Assembly: GCA_029240395.1 (NCBI GenBank)
Contig: JAREAJ010000012.1
Location: forward strand, 1 to 15,229
From: Nitrososphaeraceae archaeon
GTDB lineage: Archaea; Thermoproteota; Nitrososphaeria; Nitrososphaerales; Nitrososphaeraceae
DNA length: 15,229 bases
Direction: 5' to 3'
Positions 13,817-15,229 of this stretch are shown here, piece by piece (the stretch's first letter is position 1; every line of letters starts with the position of its first letter). The notes beneath the pieces are model-generated. The model saw only the letters and a list, made by a program, of their open reading frames with translations, was not told the origin of the DNA and ran no database searches. The position numbers and the translations under genes were made by a program.

Positions 13817-14368
13817 CTAATCTCTCCCCTGGGCCTTTTCGCTGTATCGCTGTATAGATTCAGATATCTTTTTCATAGCATCTTGTTTCCCGCCCCAGCC
13901 TTTCACTCTCACAAACTTGCCCTCCTCTAATTCTTTGTAGTGTTCAAAAAAATGTTTAACTTGGTTCTGAACGAACTCTGGAATATCTTTGATATCATTA
14001 GCTTTTGAGTACACAGGATCTATCTTCGAGACAGGCGTTGTGATAACTTTGGAGTCCTGACCTTCCTCGTCTTCCGTAAGCAAAATGCCAATAGGCTTGC
14101 ACCTTACAATAGAGAGAGACACGATGGGGTCATCTCCTAGGATTAAAGCGTCAACAGGGTCATCATCCATTTCGAGGGTACATGGAATAAAACCATAGTT
14201 ACACGGATAGAACATTGAAGTATACAATTTCCTGTCCAGGTACAAAAGTCCTGTCACCTGGTCAAATTCATATTTAAGAAAGCTTCCTTTTGGAACTTCA
14301 ACCATGACATTAACCGATTCTGGAGGATTTCCCGGACCTACCCTATCTAGTAATTTCAAATTACTCAA
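13817..14368 (-). CDS. ppa: Inorganic pyrophosphatase (family I)
   Basis: A 183-residue soluble family I pyrophosphatase, which hydrolyses PPi and so drives tRNA charging, nucleic-acid synthesis and other PPi-releasing steps. It follows the E. coli enzyme closely: VMVEVPKG (Glu24), LKYEFD (Lys32, Glu34), YLDRKLYTSMFYPCNYGFIP, and the metal-binding EMDDDPVD with Asp68, Asp70 and Asp73. LLTEDEEGQDSKVI (Asp105, Lys107) and VKHFFEHYKELEEGKFVRVKGW complete it. All active-site residues I can place are present. The start is TTG at 14368; a second TTG three codons on is equally possible. AATATATT at 14384-14391, within the palindrome CGAATATATTCG, is the likely TATA element. The gene is divergent from ileS. 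Confidence 0.93.
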   Translation of the reverse strand: MSNLKLLDRVGPGNPPESVNVMVEVPKGSFLKYEFDQVTGLLYLDRKLYTSMFYPCNYGFIPCTLEMDDDPVDALILGDDPIVSLSIVRCKPIGILLTEDEEGQDSKVITTPVSKIDPVYSKANDIKDIPEFVQNQVKHFFEHYKELEEGKFVRVKGWGGKQDAMKKISESIQRYSEKAQGRD

Positions 14369-14383
14369 ATGATAGTTGATTCG

Positions 14384-14391
14384 AATATATT
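14384..14391 (-). promoter_or_regulatory. Palindromic TATA element between ppa and ileS
   Basis: AATATATT sits in the perfect palindrome CGAATATATTCG (14382-14393). On the minus strand it is about 20 bp before the first TTG of the pyrophosphatase gene and about 28 bp before the second TTG at 14359, which fits leaderless initiation at the latter better. Confidence 0.4.
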
Positions 14392-14412
14392 CGTATTGTA
14401 GAACGGCAAAAA

Positions 14413-14418
14413 TTTAAA
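14413..14418 (+). promoter_or_regulatory. TATA box of ileS
   Basis: TTTAAA centred about 31 bp upstream of the ileS ATG, implying a leader of only a few bases. Confidence 0.45.
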
Positions 14419-14446
14419 CAATGGTGTGAGGTTGCCATTCCAGTAA

Positions 14447-15229
14447 ATGAAACTGGGCGGCAAGTTCATTGCCAAGGAAATTGAAAACGAAATGAGGGAT
14501 CGCCTGAACACTTTGGATTTGGGCTCTCTCGTGGAAGATGAGATCAATAGACGCGGTGATATAGTTGGATATATCGAGGGTCCGCCCACGATGAACGGAG
14601 AACCCCATGTCGGCCACCTGCGAGGACGAATAATTAAGGATTTATGGTACCGTTATAACATACTTCAGAAGAGAAGGGTCATATTTAGGGCCGGCTGGGA
14701 TTGCCAAGGTCTTCCTGTAGAATTGCAGGCGGAAAAGGAGTTAGGATTGACTGGCAGCAAAATAGATAACGTGCGACGGGTAGGTATAGAAAAAATTGTT
14801 ACCACTTGCAAGCAAATAATCCAAAAATACAATGAGAAATGGATTCTTGTCGATAAACTCCTTGGGATGTCGTTTGACTACGACAATGCGTATTGGACCT
14901 TTCATGATAAATATATAGAAAGAGAATGGAAGTACCTTGAGAAAGCATGGAAGGATCAACTTCTCAAAGAGTGGTTCCGAGTTGTCGCATATTGCCCGTC
15001 TTGCCAAACCTCTCTAAGCAACGCGGAAGTTAATCAAGGATATAAAACTGTAGAAGACCCCTCCTTCTATTATAAGGTAAAATTATCTGTCGATGACGTC
15101 TATATGGTAATCTGGACCACTATGCCATTTACTATGGTGACAGATGAAATGGTCGCAGTCAACCCGGAGCAAGACTACGCGCGAGTTAAAGTCGGCTCAG
15201 AAGAATGGATAGTTGGTCAGCATCGCGCG
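14447..15229 (+). CDS. ileS: Isoleucyl-tRNA synthetase, N-terminal part, cut by window edge
   Basis: The first 261 codons of IleRS, a class I synthetase of roughly 1,000 residues that attaches isoleucine to tRNA-Ile. After a short helical start, YIEGPPTMNGEPHVGHLRGR carries the HIGH signature as HVGH at residues 54-57. It is followed by FRAGWDCQGLPVELQAEKEL, the usual class Ia block with the WD-QGLPVE motif, and SFDYDNAYWTFHDKYIEREW. YCPSCQTSLSNAEV is the zinc-type insertion, and VIWTTMPFTMVTDEMVAV opens the CP1 editing domain. PFT rather than bacterial PWT is, as I recall, common in archaeal IleRS. The ATG at 14447 follows a TTTAAA box. The KMSKS loop and anticodon-binding domain are beyond the window. 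This entry is incomplete only because the window ends. Confidence 0.93.
   Translation, partial: MKLGGKFIAKEIENEMRDRLNTLDLGSLVEDEINRRGDIVGYIEGPPTMNGEPHVGHLRGRIIKDLWYRYNILQKRRVIFRAGWDCQGLPVELQAEKELGLTGSKIDNVRRVGIEKIVTTCKQIIQKYNEKWILVDKLLGMSFDYDNAYWTFHDKYIEREWKYLEKAWKDQLLKEWFRVVAYCPSCQTSLSNAEVNQGYKTVEDPSFYYKVKLSVDDVYMVIWTTMPFTMVTDEMVAVNPEQDYARVKVGSEEWIVGQHRA

Noticed and set aside
9373..14449. A functional linkage between tRNA-Ile and ileS because both are in the window
   Set aside because: They are about 5 kb apart, on opposite strands and with separate promoters; co-location looks incidental.

Overview
The window reads as chromosomal core DNA from a mesophilic archaeon, most likely a thaumarchaeon (Nitrososphaeria, ammonia-oxidiser lineage). 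Pointers are: a Vps4/CdvC-type cell-division ATPase with an MIT domain; both subunits of the archaeal mevalonate-pathway enzyme phosphomevalonate dehydratase; Ino1 for inositol lipids; a Nob1-type rRNA endonuclease; a single-OB-fold SSB; a PAC2-family proteasome chaperone homologue; tRNAs without an encoded CCA, one apparently with an intron in its anticodon loop; and TATA boxes about 25 bp upstream of start codons, the geometry of leaderless archaeal mRNAs. Several starts are GTG or TTG. Genus cannot be assigned from this window.

Layout. 1-59: 5' part of a minus-strand tRNA-Leu(CAA) running off the window. 328-615: SSB (+). 728-1534: PAC2-family protein (-). 1814-1988: a small CxxC protein gene broken by one frameshift (+). 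2002-3876: membrane sensor histidine kinase (+). 4007-4894: radical SAM protein (-). 4895-5258: no gene seen. 5259-5519: DUF2024 protein (-). 5631-6782 and 6842-7225: large and small subunits of phosphomevalonate dehydratase (+). 7226-7463: intergenic stretch with strong hairpins. 7464-8531: Ino1 (-). 8660-9163 and upstream: HAD-like phosphatase with an unclear start (-). 9373-9446: tRNA-Ile(GAU) (-). 9668-10489: NAD kinase, overlapping 10467-10973, Nob1-like PIN endonuclease (+). 11094-11957: NAD(P)H-hydrate dehydratase (+). 11958-12373: no gene seen. 12374-13639: CdvC (+). 13817-14368: inorganic pyrophosphatase (-), divergent from 14447-15229, the N-terminal quarter of isoleucyl-tRNA synthetase (+).

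These are mostly independent housekeeping transcription units. Functional links visible are lipid biosynthesis (phosphomevalonate dehydratase for isoprenoids, Ino1 for the inositol headgroup), NAD(P) supply and repair (NAD kinase, hydrate dehydratase), and translation (tRNA-Leu, tRNA-Ile, IleRS, Nob1, with pyrophosphatase pulling aminoacylation forward). There is no mobile element, CRISPR array or defence cassette, and I see no convincing new multi-gene system. The items most worth checking are the altered cysteine motif in the phosphomevalonate dehydratase large subunit, the HAD gene whose catalytic motif lies upstream of any normal start codon, the frameshifted CxxC gene, the Lys-to-Met change in Ino1 and the structured intergenic stretch at 7261-7406.
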